Positions 32,909 to 41,321 of a stretch of DNA of 64,000 bases are shown here, in pieces. The DNA lies in the NCBI GenBank assembly GCA_900079765.1, contig LT599017.1, forward strand, positions 1 to 64,000, read 5' to 3'. A model generated the notes under the pieces. That model did not search any database. It saw only the letters and a program-made list of their open reading frames with translations, and was not told the origin of the DNA. Positions within the stretch are counted from its first letter, which is position 1, and each line of letters opens with the position of its first letter. This DNA is from an uncultured Eubacteriales bacterium. Its GTDB lineage: Bacteria > Bacillota > Clostridia > Oscillospirales > Oscillospiraceae. Position numbers and translations under genes: made by a program.

Positions 32909-33484
32909 TCAGGCAGGGTCGAGGTCCAGCCACATGACATGCAAATTGTCGTGCCGCTCAGCCTCCTGAAAGCCAAGTTCCCGATACATGTTCAGCGTGC
33001 CCCGATAGCGTTTTTCAGAGCCTGACTCACTCTCTACCGGCAGAGCGAGAACAGCGGCATAGCCCTTGGCCTTAAATACGCGCACCGCCTCTTTCAGCAT
33101 GCTTCTGGCCACGCCGCGCCCTCTATACGCGGGATGAATGACGAAGCAGATGACGCACCCCACCTTTTTGCCCTTGGTCAGATGGTCAAAATCATCCTCA
33201 AACCGAAGAAAACGCTCCACATCATTTGCGTTGCACCAGCCGATGCATTTGTCCCCGTCAAAGGCGAGGTGGCCTTCCATGGTTCCGGCGGCAATGGCCG
33301 CTATGGCCTCCGTCCGGTTTTCCTCTCCCGTCCGGCCCTGCCAATCCGCGGAAGAGCAGTTCGTTTGATAAAATCTACAAAAACAGGTGGCCCAGTGGGG
33401 AGAGTGGCCAAAATCCAAGCCGCCCAGATAGTCGGCAAAAACAGGGGAAAGGTCAGGGGTCAGGGGCTTGATGGTGTACTCCAT
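32909..33484 (-). CDS. GNAT-family N-acetyltransferase
   Basis: A 191-residue GNAT protein. The acetyl-CoA site is seen in VIHPAYRGRGVARSMLKEAV (about 115-134), and the C-terminal YRGTLNMYRELGFQEAERHD is typical. The N-terminal third with HWATCFCRFY resembles acetyltransferases that carry a Cys-rich start. Substrate unknown. AAGGAG lies 8 bases before ATG; the gene follows the phosphoesterase gene by 38 bases. Confidence 0.87.
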   Translation of the reverse strand: MEYTIKPLTPDLSPVFADYLGGLDFGHSPHWATCFCRFYQTNCSSADWQGRTGEENRTEAIAAIAAGTMEGHLAFDGDKCIGWCNANDVERFLRFEDDFDHLTKGKKVGCVICFVIHPAYRGRGVARSMLKEAVRVFKAKGYAAVLALPVESESGSEKRYRGTLNMYRELGFQEAERHDNLHVMWLDLDPA

Positions 33485-33522
33485 GATCTTCTCTCCTTGA
33501 ACAAAACGTTCTTTGCTTTTAT

Positions 33523-34626
33523 CTAGCTCCCCGTCCGCCCCAGGTACCAGCCAGTGACTCCGGCTTTCTTGGCGAGGAGGCCCCGGGAGGTCTCCCGCAC
33601 AACGGAGAGGGTGTCGCCGGGGGAAACGGGGAGGAGGTAGTCGGTGGAGTCGGCACAGCGGAGGACGCCGTCCTTTCCCGTGGCGAGGTAGTCGGTGAGA
33701 ATGTCCACCGTCCGGCCACTTTCCGCGTGGTAGCAGCGGGAAAATTCCTCGCCGTGCTCTAAAAGCTCCAGGGTGTTGTGGCCCCAGCGGATGTTCACGC
33801 TGTCGGGAGAAGGTGGCTGCGCGTCCAGGGCGGTGACAGCGCTCAGAGCATCGGCACTGAGGAAGGAGAAGTCGGTGGAATAGCCGTCGGGCAGAATAAG
33901 GAGGTTCAACTGCCCGTCAGCCTTGATGGAGCAGCCGCCGTCGATGCTGATAAGCCGTTTCTCCGGCTGAATAAAAGGGTTGGCGCAGGGAATTTTGGGC
34001 CGATATAGGGTGGCGGGGGTGTGCCCTACAACGCACCACTTGGAGAGGCTGAAGTCCTGGAGGGCGAAGTCATCGTTTTTCATGCAGCGCCAGGCGTCCA
34101 GGGCCTCCATATTCTCATCCGACGGCACGCCGCCGTGGACAAAGAGGAGATTCGGCGTGTCGATGATGGTGGGCAGAGCCCTGAGAAAGTCAAATTCCGG
34201 CTGAAATTTTTTTCGCAGGACGGCACGAAATTTTGGATAGTCGTCCAACTCGGCTTCGGCCAGCCCCGCCTCCAGCCCCATCTGCACCAGCGTGGAGCGG
34301 CGGCCGAAGAGGCCGATGAAGTAGCGGAAAAATTTATCGCTTAACTCCTCCCGCCCATCCACAAAGCCGGTGACCAAATCGTCGCAGTTGCCGTTTAGGG
34401 TATACACCGTGTGATTCTTAGAGAGGGCCATCAGGTAGCGCAGCGTGGCGAGACTCTGTTCCCCCTTCTCCAGCAGGTCCCCCAGCACGAAGAGAATATC
34501 GTCCTGAGAGAAACGGGCCATATCCAGCAGGCGTCGGAGCAGGAGAAGATCGCCATGTATGTCGCTCACCGCCAGCACCCGGCGGCCCCGGGGCAGATTC
34601 AGTTTCAGTACCGTGGCTTTTTCCAT
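33523..34626 (-). CDS. Metallophosphoesterase with C-terminal extension
   Basis: A 367-residue calcineurin-like phosphoesterase. Metal-binding motifs are DIHGD (about 22-26), GDLLEKG (about 48-54), GNCDD (about 78-82), HGG (about 164-166) and GHTP (about 201-204), the pattern of the PPP family. After about residue 300 comes an SH3-like region (VSPGDTLSVV..., GLLAKKAGVTGWY). It may act on phosphoproteins or nucleotides; substrate unknown. Confidence 0.88.
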   Translation of the reverse strand: MEKATVLKLNLPRGRRVLAVSDIHGDLLLLRRLLDMARFSQDDILFVLGDLLEKGEQSLATLRYLMALSKNHTVYTLNGNCDDLVTGFVDGREELSDKFFRYFIGLFGRRSTLVQMGLEAGLAEAELDDYPKFRAVLRKKFQPEFDFLRALPTIIDTPNLLFVHGGVPSDENMEALDAWRCMKNDDFALQDFSLSKWCVVGHTPATLYRPKIPCANPFIQPEKRLISIDGGCSIKADGQLNLLILPDGYSTDFSFLSADALSAVTALDAQPPSPDSVNIRWGHNTLELLEHGEEFSRCYHAESGRTVDILTDYLATGKDGVLRCADSTDYLLPVSPGDTLSVVRETSRGLLAKKAGVTGWYLGRTGS

Positions 34627-34646
34627 AGGAACCTCACGCAGAATTT

Positions 34647-34684
34647 AATAAGGGGGATGGCGGTTGCCATCCCCCTTATTTTAT
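34647..34684 (-). terminator. Terminator of the degV-prmA operon
   Basis: Perfect 15-bp stem AATAAGGGGGATGGC/GCCATCCCCCTTATT (34647-34661 with 34666-34680), immediately after the prmA stop on the minus strand. Confidence 0.85.
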
Positions 34685-35622
34685 GCTCTTTTCGCCGCGA
34701 ATGCAACCCAGCCTGTCCGCTCCTGCCGCTCCACTATGGCGAGGCCGGCCTTTTCCAAGGCCGCATGCACCTCGTCCGCCCTGGTGTCGATGATGCCGGA
34801 GCAGAGGAAGACGCCTCCCTCGGTCAGCAGAGCGTCCACGTGGAGAGCCAGGGGGATAATCACGTCGGCCACGATGTTGGCGAGGACCAGTCCGTATTTC
34901 TCCTCCGCCAGCCGGGCGGCTAAAAGCCTGTCAGAGAGTACGTCCCCTGCCAAGACTGTGTAGCGGTCTTTTCCTATGCCGTTCATGGCTGCATTCTCGT
35001 AGGCCACGCCCATCGCCTTGGGGTCAATGTCCACGCCCACGGCCTTTCCTGCTCCCAGGCAGAGGGCGGCGATGGACAAAATGCCGCTGCCGCAGCCCAG
35101 GTCCAATACGGAAACGCCGGGGGCCGCATACCGCTCTACCCCCTCAAGACACAGCTGGGTGGAGGCGTGATTCCCGGTACCGAAGATGAGGCCGGGGTTC
35201 ATATAGAGGGAAACCTTGCCGTCGGGCAGGGGGGATGCGCCCTTCTCCCACTCAGGAACGATATAGAGCCGCTCACCCACTGAGAGGGGCTTGTAGTACT
35301 GTTTCCAGTTATTGGCCCAGTCCTCTTCTTTGAGGCTTGCGGTGGTGTAGGGTGCTTCAATACCCGCCAGCCACTGGGTGAGCTGCTCCCTGCCCGCGTC
35401 GTCATCGGTGATGTAGAGCTTTACCCGGGCTACACCCTTCATGCGTTCGGCCAGGTCCTCGTCCACGTAGTCCCAGTACTGGCGGTTCTGCTCCAGAAAG
35501 GTGCGGAAGTCTGCCTCACTCTCCAGAACGAGGCCTGTGACGCCGTTCATAGTGAGAGCGTCGGCCAGCGTGTCGATCTCGCTGTCGGTGGTATTAATGG
35601 ATATCTCAAGCCATTGGTCCAT
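34681..35622 (-). CDS. prmA: Ribosomal protein L11 methyltransferase
   Basis: A 313-residue SAM-dependent methyltransferase that modifies L11. N-terminal substrate-binding domain 1-115 and C-terminal catalytic domain with the SAM motif VLDLGCGSGILSIAA (about 172-186) and LANIVADVI (about 243-251). The linker GLIFGTGNHAST is the PrmA signature. It follows the DegV gene closely and ends the operon. Confidence 0.93.
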   Translation of the reverse strand: MDQWLEISINTTDSEIDTLADALTMNGVTGLVLESEADFRTFLEQNRQYWDYVDEDLAERMKGVARVKLYITDDDAGREQLTQWLAGIEAPYTTASLKEEDWANNWKQYYKPLSVGERLYIVPEWEKGASPLPDGKVSLYMNPGLIFGTGNHASTQLCLEGVERYAAPGVSVLDLGCGSGILSIAALCLGAGKAVGVDIDPKAMGVAYENAAMNGIGKDRYTVLAGDVLSDRLLAARLAEEKYGLVLANIVADVIIPLALHVDALLTEGGVFLCSGIIDTRADEVHAALEKAGLAIVERQERTGWVAFAAKRA

Positions 35623-35648
35623 AGGGGGCCTCCTGATTGGGGATGTTT

Positions 35649-36521
35649 TTACCGCTTGGTGCCCAGGAAAAACAGGGCCATGGTGCCGGGGCCCGAGTGG
35701 GCGCCGATGACGGGGCCTACGAAATTGATGACCACCGTCTTCACGCCAAAGCGGCGCTTGACCTCATCGGCCACGGTTTGGGCCTCCTCCAGGCAGTCGC
35801 CGTGACTGATAAAGATGGTCTGGTTGGCCGGGTCGATGGCGGCCTTTTCCATCTCATCCACCAGCGCCATGAGGGAGGCGGTCCGGCCACGGGCCTTACT
35901 CATGTTGATGAGGTGGCCCTCGTCGTCCACATGGAGGACGGGTTTGATGTGCAGCATGGTACCCACCACGGCGGTGGCGGCGGACACACGGCCCCCTCGC
36001 TTGAGGAAGTGCAGGTCGTCCACCGTGAACCAGTGGCAGAGGTTGAGCTTATTGGCCTCGGCCCAGTCCCGTGCCTCCTCGATGGTCTTGCCCGCGTGTT
36101 TCTGCTGCACCACGTGCCACACCAGCAGTCCCTGACCCAGAGAGGCGCAGAGGGTGTCCACCGCGAAGATCTTCCGCTCGGGGTACTGCTCGGCCAACTC
36201 TTCCGCCGCGGCGCGGGCGGATTGGTAGGTGGCCGACAGGCCGGAGGAGAAGACCAGCATCAAAACGTCCTTGCCCTCCTTGAGGATGGGCTCCAGCTCC
36301 CTGGTGTAGTCAGCGATGTTGACGGCGGCAGTGGTGCACATGGACCCCGCGCGCAGTTTGCGGTAGACCTCCTCCTGGGGGATATCCCGGTTGTCGGGGT
36401 AGTTATGGTAGGTCTTGCCCTCCAGGGTAAAGCTCAGGGGCAGAACACGCACGTCCAGCTCTTTCACCATCTCGGCGGAAAGGTCGGCGGAGCTGTCGGT
36501 CAGGATCACATAGTCACTCAT
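35649..36521 (-). CDS. DegV family fatty-acid-binding protein
   Basis: A 290-residue DegV-fold (FakB-type) protein. ILTDSSADLS at the N-terminus, MCTTAAVNIADY, and SSGLSATYQSA are the fatty-acid headgroup motifs; RGGRVSAATAVVGTMLHIKPVL in two parts is the second conserved block. FakB proteins hold a fatty acid for phosphorylation by FakA. No fakA lies in the window. Confidence 0.93.
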   Translation of the reverse strand: MSDYVILTDSSADLSAEMVKELDVRVLPLSFTLEGKTYHNYPDNRDIPQEEVYRKLRAGSMCTTAAVNIADYTRELEPILKEGKDVLMLVFSSGLSATYQSARAAAEELAEQYPERKIFAVDTLCASLGQGLLVWHVVQQKHAGKTIEEARDWAEANKLNLCHWFTVDDLHFLKRGGRVSAATAVVGTMLHIKPVLHVDDEGHLINMSKARGRTASLMALVDEMEKAAIDPANQTIFISHGDCLEEAQTVADEVKRRFGVKTVVINFVGPVIGAHSGPGTMALFFLGTKR

Positions 36522-36553
36522 GTTGATTACCTCCTGTATAAATAAAGATAATA

Positions 36554-37114
36554 TTAAGCTTTTGTTTCAGGCGGGGTCTGCTTTTTGCCCTTCTCCTTAG
36601 GCTTTTCCGGGGCGGCGCGGGACTGAAGAATGTCCAGCACACGCTCACAGGCCAGCTTGTCCGCGTAACTCCGGAGGGCGAGACCCAGGGCAAGCTGGGG
36701 CAGGGAGTCCTCGGCGGTGCTCTCGTCCAAGGCCTGGCCGGTCTCGGTGAGGGCCTTGTCCAGCTCCTGGGTGAAGTAGGCGTACAGCTCCTCGGGATCC
36801 CGGCCCGCACCACCCGTGTTGATGAGATGGCTGACAGACCGCACAGATAACACCTGCTTGAGGGCGCAGATGGCGGTCAGGTAGGCCAGGTGAGTGGGGG
36901 AGTACCGCTTACCCTCGGCCCGGGGGAGCATCCCGTCCTTGATATAGTTGTTCACCATGGCGGAGGTGAGCACCTCCCCGTCCCCGAAACGGATGAGCTG
37001 CCGGGGCATGTAGGAGATGATCTGGTCCATATAGAGCCCAATGTCGGGAAAGTCCTCCCAGGCTGTGGGCCGCTCCTCCATCAAGCGTTCCTTGAGTTCT
37101 TTCAGCTCGTCCAC
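36554..37114 (-). CDS. DUF1836 domain-containing protein
   Basis: A 186-residue protein with a MerR-like winged-helix start: the block LTSAMVNNYIKDGMLPRAEG and KRYSPTHLAYL at about 48-78 are the DUF1836 signature. A charged, Lys/Pro-rich tail ends the protein. Likely a DNA-binding regulator of unknown target. Start is GTG with GGGGAGG eight bases upstream. Confidence 0.85.
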   Translation of the reverse strand: MDELKELKERLMEERPTAWEDFPDIGLYMDQIISYMPRQLIRFGDGEVLTSAMVNNYIKDGMLPRAEGKRYSPTHLAYLTAICALKQVLSVRSVSHLINTGGAGRDPEELYAYFTQELDKALTETGQALDESTAEDSLPQLALGLALRSYADKLACERVLDILQSRAAPEKPKEKGKKQTPPETKA

Positions 37115-37146
37115 TGGAAAGTCCTCCCCTAAATGTAGTATTCATT

Positions 37147-37152
37147 ATTATA
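37147..37152 (-). promoter_or_regulatory. -10 box for the DUF1836-degV-prmA operon
   Basis: TATAAT on the minus strand, 33 bases before the GTG. The -35 (TTGCAT at 17 bp) is weak. Confidence 0.5.
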
Positions 37153-37197
37153 TCAGAGCGAAGAGTAAAATGCAAAGGAAAAAACACAGCAAAACCC

Positions 37198-37226
37198 TTG
37201 ACTTTTCAAGGTTTGGCTGATATAAT
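37198..37226 (+). promoter_or_regulatory. Promoter of rplU operon
   Basis: TTGACT, 17-bp spacer, TATAAT (37221-37226). Confidence 0.88.
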
Positions 37227-37360
37227 CTCAAAGCCGCTTTGAGTAGGGTTACAAGCAGAAAACGTGTTATCACGTTACGAAGTCTCCGCGATGGGTATAG
37301 CCCGCTGCTCTCGACTTCTCCACGTTTCTCTCCTGCAACAGCGAGTCCGTAATGAAGGAG
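37227..37360 (+). ncRNA. Probable L21 leader (ribosomal protein leader RNA)
   Basis: The roughly 135-base leader of rplU has several self-complementary segments: CTCAAAG/CTTTGAG (37227-37243), AACGTG-TTAT-CACGTT (37261-37276) and a long-range GAAGTC/GACTTC (37279-37284 with 37313-37318). Firmicutes are known to carry the L21 leader in this position, where it is thought to give autoregulation by L21. I could not align it to the covariance model. Confidence 0.6.
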
Positions 37361-37372
37361 TGAATGATAGAA

Positions 37373-37684
37373 ATGACAGCAATCATCGAGACCGGCGGCA
37401 AGCAGTTTAAGGTGGCCGAGGGCGATACCCTCTTCATCGAGAAGCTGGAAGTGAACGCCGGAGACGCCATCACCTTTGATAAGGTCTTGGCCGTCATCGA
37501 CGGGGACAAGGCCACCTTTGGGGCTCCCATGGTGGAGGGCGCGAAGGTGGAGGCCAGCGTCGTGAAGAACGGCAGAGGCAAGAAGGTCCGCATCTTCAAG
37601 TATAACCCGAAGAAGGGCTACCGCAAACGTCAGGGCCACCGTCAGCCTTACACCAAGGTGACCATCGGCAAGATCTCCGTATAA
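37373..37684 (+). CDS. rplU: 50S ribosomal protein L21
   Basis: A 103-residue L21: [20 protein letters not shown] at the N-terminus and the basic [17 protein letters not shown] near the end, which binds 23S rRNA. The start at 37373 gives the usual family length and N-terminus. An ATG at 37364 lies only three bases after GGAG and would add three residues; both remain possible. Confidence 0.95.
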   Translation: MTAIIETGGKQFKVAEGDTLFIEKLEVNAGDAITFDKVLAVIDGDKATFGAPMVEGAKVEASVVKNGRGKKVRIFKYNPKKGYRKRQGHRQPYTKVTIGKISV

Positions 37685-37689
37685 AAAAG

Positions 37690-38016
37690 ATGACCTACGT
37701 CTCCTTTTTCACGGAGGGCGAGCGCATCGTGGGCTTTCAGACGAAAGGCCACAGCGGCTACGCTGAAGCGGGAAACGATATCGTCTGCGCCGCCGTCACC
37801 AGCGCCGTCCGGCTCACCGAGTGCGCCATTAACGACGTGTTGGGGCTGGAGGCCTCGGTCAAGGTCAAGGGCGACACCATCACCCTTAAGCTCCCCGGCT
37901 CACTGGGGGCCACCAACGAGAGCACCTGTCAGGCCTTACTGACCGCTCTCATGGTGTACCTCACAGAGCTGCGCGAGGAGTACCCCGAAAATATTTCCGT
38001 GGTGGAGGAGGAGTAA
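37690..38016 (+). CDS. prp: Ribosomal-processing cysteine protease Prp
   Basis: A 108-residue YsxB/Prp-family protease that cuts the N-terminal extension of L27. The catalytic His is in GHSGYAEAGNDIVCAAV (residues about 20-36) and the catalytic Cys is at about 33. It lies, as usual in Firmicutes, between rplU and rpmA, and the L27 in this window has the matching leader. Confidence 0.93.
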   Translation: MTYVSFFTEGERIVGFQTKGHSGYAEAGNDIVCAAVTSAVRLTECAINDVLGLEASVKVKGDTITLKLPGSLGATNESTCQALLTALMVYLTELREEYPENISVVEEE

Positions 38017-38060
38017 GCTCCTCTCCGCCGAATACAAGTCACTTTATGGAGGTGTAACAA

Positions 38061-38345
38061 ATGCTGAAAATCGGTCTTCAGTTCTTCGCCCACAAGAAGG
38101 GCGTCGGCTCCACCCGTAACGGCCGCGACTCCGAGTCCAAGCGCCTGGGCGTGAAGCGCGGCGACGGCCAGGAGGTCCTCGCGGGCAACATTCTGGTCCG
38201 TCAGCGCGGGACCCATATCCATCCCGGCGTCAACGTGGGCAAGGGCAAGGACGATACCCTGTTTGCCCTCAAGGACGGCAAGGTGAAGTTCGAGCGTCTC
38301 GGCAAGGACCGCAAGCAGGTCTCTATTGTGGAGATTGCCCAGTAA
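38061..38345 (+). CDS. rpmA: 50S ribosomal protein L27 with Prp leader
   Basis: A 94-residue L27. The N-terminus [14 protein letters not shown] contains the Prp cleavage site after LQFFA, so the mature protein starts HKKG and extends to the ribosomal P site. The rest ([38 protein letters not shown]) is standard. Confidence 0.97.
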   Translation: MLKIGLQFFAHKKGVGSTRNGRDSESKRLGVKRGDGQEVLAGNILVRQRGTHIHPGVNVGKGKDDTLFALKDGKVKFERLGKDRKQVSIVEIAQ

Positions 38346-38365
38346 GCCAATTTTTTGGTGATACT

Positions 38366-38402
38366 AAAAGCCTCGGATGGGTACCCCATTCCGAGGCTTT
38401 TG
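38366..38402 (+). terminator. Terminator after rpmA
   Basis: AAAAGCCTCGG with CCGAGGCTTTT, inner ATGGG/CCCAT, ending in a T-run. Confidence 0.85.
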
Positions 38403-38453
38403 CTTTGAGCGGGCAGCCAGAGGCTGCCCGTGTACCCAGGAGGTGCATAACAA

Positions 38454-39731
38454 ATGCCTAACTTTATCGATACCGCCCGCATCACCGTCCGCTCCGGCTC
38501 GGGGGGGAACGGCGCGGTGGCCTTCCACCGGGAAAAATACGTGGCCGCCGGCGGGCCGTCCGGCGGCGACGGCGGCCGTGGCGGGGACATCATTCTCAGG
38601 GTGGATCGCCACATGTCCACCCTGATGGACTTCCGCTACAAGCGCAAATACGTGGCTGAAAGCGGCATGAACGGCCAGGGCAAGCGCTGCTCCGGAAAGG
38701 ACGGCCAGCCCCTCATCATCCGCGTCCCCCTGGGCACGGTGATCCGGGACGCCGAGACCGGTGAGATCATCCGCGACATGTCCGACGACGAGCCCTATGT
38801 CCTGGCCCGAGGCGGCAACGGAGGCTGGGGCAACAAGCATTTCGCCACCCCAACCCGGCAGGTCCCCAACTTTGCCAAGGCCGGGCTGCCCGGCAAGGAG
38901 CGGCTGGTGGTCCTGGAGCTCAAGCTTCTGGCCGACGTGGGCTTGGTTGGTTTCCCCAACGTGGGCAAGTCCACGCTCCTCAGCGTGGTCAGCAAGGCAA
39001 ACCCCAAGATCGCAAACTACCATTTCACCACCCTTTACCCCAATCTGGGCGTTGTCTACGTGGATGAGGGGGTCTCCTTCGTCTTGGCCGACATCCCCGG
39101 CATCATCGAGGGGGCCAGCGAGGGCGCAGGCTTAGGGCATGACTTCCTCCGCCATGTGGACCGCTGCCGTCTGCTCATCCACATCGTGGACGTGTCGGGC
39201 AGCGAGGGCCGGGATCCGGTGGCTGACTTCGAGGCCATCAACGAGGAATTAAAGCAGTACTCTCCGGAGCTTGCCTCCCGTCCCATGCTGGTGGCGGGCA
39301 ACAAGGTGGACATCGCTGAGGACCGCACACTGGTAGACGCATTGCGTTCCCACGTGGAAGCCAAGGGACTGACCTTCTTCGAGCTGTCTGCCGCCGCTCA
39401 GCAGGGCACCCGGGAGCTCATGCGCGCCGCAGCCGGGGAACTTGCTCACCTGCCCCCCATCACGGTATTCGAGCCCACCTACGTGGAGCGGCCTCCGGAG
39501 GTAGACACCTCCGAGCCCCTCACCATCACCCACGAGGACGACGTCTGGATCGTGGAGGGCCCCTGGCTCCAGAAGACCATGGCAAACGTCAACTTTGGGG
39601 ACTACGAGTCCCGCAACTGGTTCGACCGTATGCTCCGGGAGTCCGGCCTCTTCCAGCGTCTGGAGGAGATGGGCATCCAGGACGGAGACACGGTCTCCCT
39701 CTACAATCTGGATTTTGAGTACCAGAAATAG
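38454..39731 (+). CDS. obgE: GTPase ObgE
   Basis: A 425-residue essential GTPase that acts in ribosome assembly and stress control. Gly-rich Obg fold at 1-158, G domain about 159-335 with GFPNVGKST (P-loop), DIPGIIEGA (G3), NKVD (G4) and SAAAQ (G5), and a C-terminal OCT domain (about 350-425) ending in WFDRMLRESGLF...YNLDFEYQK. AGGAGG lies upstream. It follows rpmA, a common order in Firmicutes. Confidence 0.97.
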   Translation: MPNFIDTARITVRSGSGGNGAVAFHREKYVAAGGPSGGDGGRGGDIILRVDRHMSTLMDFRYKRKYVAESGMNGQGKRCSGKDGQPLIIRVPLGTVIRDAETGEIIRDMSDDEPYVLARGGNGGWGNKHFATPTRQVPNFAKAGLPGKERLVVLELKLLADVGLVGFPNVGKSTLLSVVSKANPKIANYHFTTLYPNLGVVYVDEGVSFVLADIPGIIEGASEGAGLGHDFLRHVDRCRLLIHIVDVSGSEGRDPVADFEAINEELKQYSPELASRPMLVAGNKVDIAEDRTLVDALRSHVEAKGLTFFELSAAAQQGTRELMRAAAGELAHLPPITVFEPTYVERPPEVDTSEPLTITHEDDVWIVEGPWLQKTMANVNFGDYESRNWFDRMLRESGLFQRLEEMGIQDGDTVSLYNLDFEYQK

Positions 39732-39733
39732 AG

Positions 39734-39770
39734 AAAAGCCCCCAACGGCAGTGCCGTCGGGGGCTTTTTT
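39734..39770. terminator. Bidirectional terminator between obgE and the DUF4358 gene
   Basis: AAAAGCCCCC-A-ACGGC with GCCGT-C-GGGGGCTTTTTT. T-runs are present on both strands, so it can end obgE and the convergent minus-strand operon. Confidence 0.85.
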
Positions 39771-39872
39771 CTTGCGTTGAAGGGTCCTGCCATGTTCGCG
39801 CTGGGCGTATGGGGGCGTTTACTCCTCCGACTTTGCTTCGTCGTTATCTCCCATGTTTGTCTCACCTTGCGC

Positions 39873-40331
39873 TTATCCCAGTCGGTCCACCGCGCCTTTC
39901 GCGGCTTCGGCGTCGGCGGGTACCACCAGAAGCACCGAGGTCCCCCGCTGGGAGACGATGGCATTGTCGAGTTTCTCTACCTCCAGGGGGGCGTAGCTCT
40001 TGTATGTGTCCTTCATGTCCTGGAGGTACACGCCGAAGGCGTCTACGGCGGCCTTCGCGTCGCCCTCCGTCTTCCAGACCGTCACAGACACCTGCTCGGT
40101 GTACCCCGAGGCGGACAGAGCCTTGGAGCTGGTGAGCTTGGAGGCATCCATGCCGTACCCGTCGAAGTCATAGAGAAGGGCGGCGTCCAGCTCCTCCAGC
40201 GGCACGGAGAAGGCTCCCGCGTCCACCAGGGCCTGGGTAGCCTGAAGGTCATAGGGTGCGGCGGTCTTGCCGCCGCCGCAGGCGGAGAGGAGCAGCAGGA
40301 GGGACAGGGCGAGGGGAAACAGTTTTTTCAT
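39873..40331 (-). CDS. DUF4358-type lipoprotein
   Basis: A 152-residue lipoprotein. The signal peptide ends with lipobox LLSAC (Cys at about 18). The rest matches the DUF4358 pattern (DAALLYDFDGYGMDASKL, SGYTEQVSVTVWKTEGDAKA). Role unknown; such lipoproteins often lie beside SGNH and MBOAT genes in Firmicutes. The ribosome site is AAGGAG about 11 bases upstream. It lies 16 bases after the SGNH gene and ends the minus-strand run. Confidence 0.82.
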   Translation of the reverse strand: MKKLFPLALSLLLLLSACGGGKTAAPYDLQATQALVDAGAFSVPLEELDAALLYDFDGYGMDASKLTSSKALSASGYTEQVSVTVWKTEGDAKAAVDAFGVYLQDMKDTYKSYAPLEVEKLDNAIVSQRGTSVLLVVPADAEAAKGAVDRLG

Positions 40332-40347
40332 AGCAAAAGCATCTCCT

Positions 40348-41259
40348 TTATTGCGGGGCCTGGCCGGCCCAATAGGCGTCGGCGTCCACCGCGTGGATTT
40401 TGAGGTAGTCATACCATTTCACGTAGTAGTCCTTGGTGAAGTGCACCCCGTCGGTAGTGCCCTCCCGGGGGAGAATGCCGTCCTCACCCACAAGGGCGGC
40501 GTTCACGTCCACTAGAGCGGCGTGCTTGTCGGCGGCGATATCAGCGATGATGGTGTTATAATCGGCGATCTTCTCATTGGTCACGTAGTAGGGCTGGTCG
40601 TTGGCCTTGGCCTTATCCGGATTGATGCTCACCAGGTTCTGTAAGTAGAGGATGGCGTCGGGCTGGAGCTCCCGCAGCTTGTCCACAAAGCCCGCATACT
40701 CCTGCCGGAAACCCTCGTCGTGGTTGTACCCCAGCTCATTAACGCCCAGCATCAGGTAGATTTTCTTGTACTGTTTGAGCGTCAGGGCCTCCAGGACGGT
40801 GTACTTCTCCCCGTCGATGCGGATGACCTCCTTCGTGCCCACGTCGAAAACGGAGATGCCCGTGTGCTGGATGAAGTCGGCCCCATCCACGCCGCCATAG
40901 AGCTTGAGCCCATCGGTGCGGGAGTCGCCGATGAAGACCGCGTCGTCAAAATATCCAGTCTCCACAGGCGCGCTCTCTGGGACGGGCTGGGTGAAATCGA
41001 AGGGCACCGCCGGCTCAGGCGTAGGCTCCGGGGTGGGAGTGGGAGTGGGCACAGGGGTCGGCGTGGGGGTTGCCGTTGCGACGATGGGGGAGGGAGTGAC
41101 GGTAGCCGCCGCGGGAGGAGCCTCCCGCCCGGCCAGGGCTGCCGCCACGATGGCCAGCAGGACGACCCCTGTGAGGATGCAGACGACGGCGATGGCCCCC
41201 GGTCCCAGCCGGGGTGCGCGGGGGGAATTTGAGACGGGAGTTTCAGACAGGGTGGGCAT
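40348..41259 (-). CDS. Membrane-anchored SGNH/GDSL hydrolase
   Basis: A 303-residue protein: a cytoplasmic start, one membrane helix (about 20-44), a Thr/Pro-rich linker (TPTPTPVPTPTPTPEP in part, about 55-85) and an extracellular SGNH domain. Catalytic Ser is in FIGDSRTDG (about 111), LGVNELG is block III, and DGVHFTKD near the C-terminus holds the Asp/His pair. It could de-acetylate or acetylate a surface polymer; partner lipoprotein downstream. Confidence 0.85.
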   Translation of the reverse strand: MPTLSETPVSNSPRAPRLGPGAIAVVCILTGVVLLAIVAAALAGREAPPAAATVTPSPIVATATPTPTPVPTPTPTPEPTPEPAVPFDFTQPVPESAPVETGYFDDAVFIGDSRTDGLKLYGGVDGADFIQHTGISVFDVGTKEVIRIDGEKYTVLEALTLKQYKKIYLMLGVNELGYNHDEGFRQEYAGFVDKLRELQPDAILYLQNLVSINPDKAKANDQPYYVTNEKIADYNTIIADIAADKHAALVDVNAALVGEDGILPREGTTDGVHFTKDYYVKWYDYLKIHAVDADAYWAGQAPQ

Positions 41260-41321
41260 GGCAAAATTGCTCCTTAATAATTATTTCTATTCAATGTACG
41301 ATTTTCTGTAGGAAAACGGGG

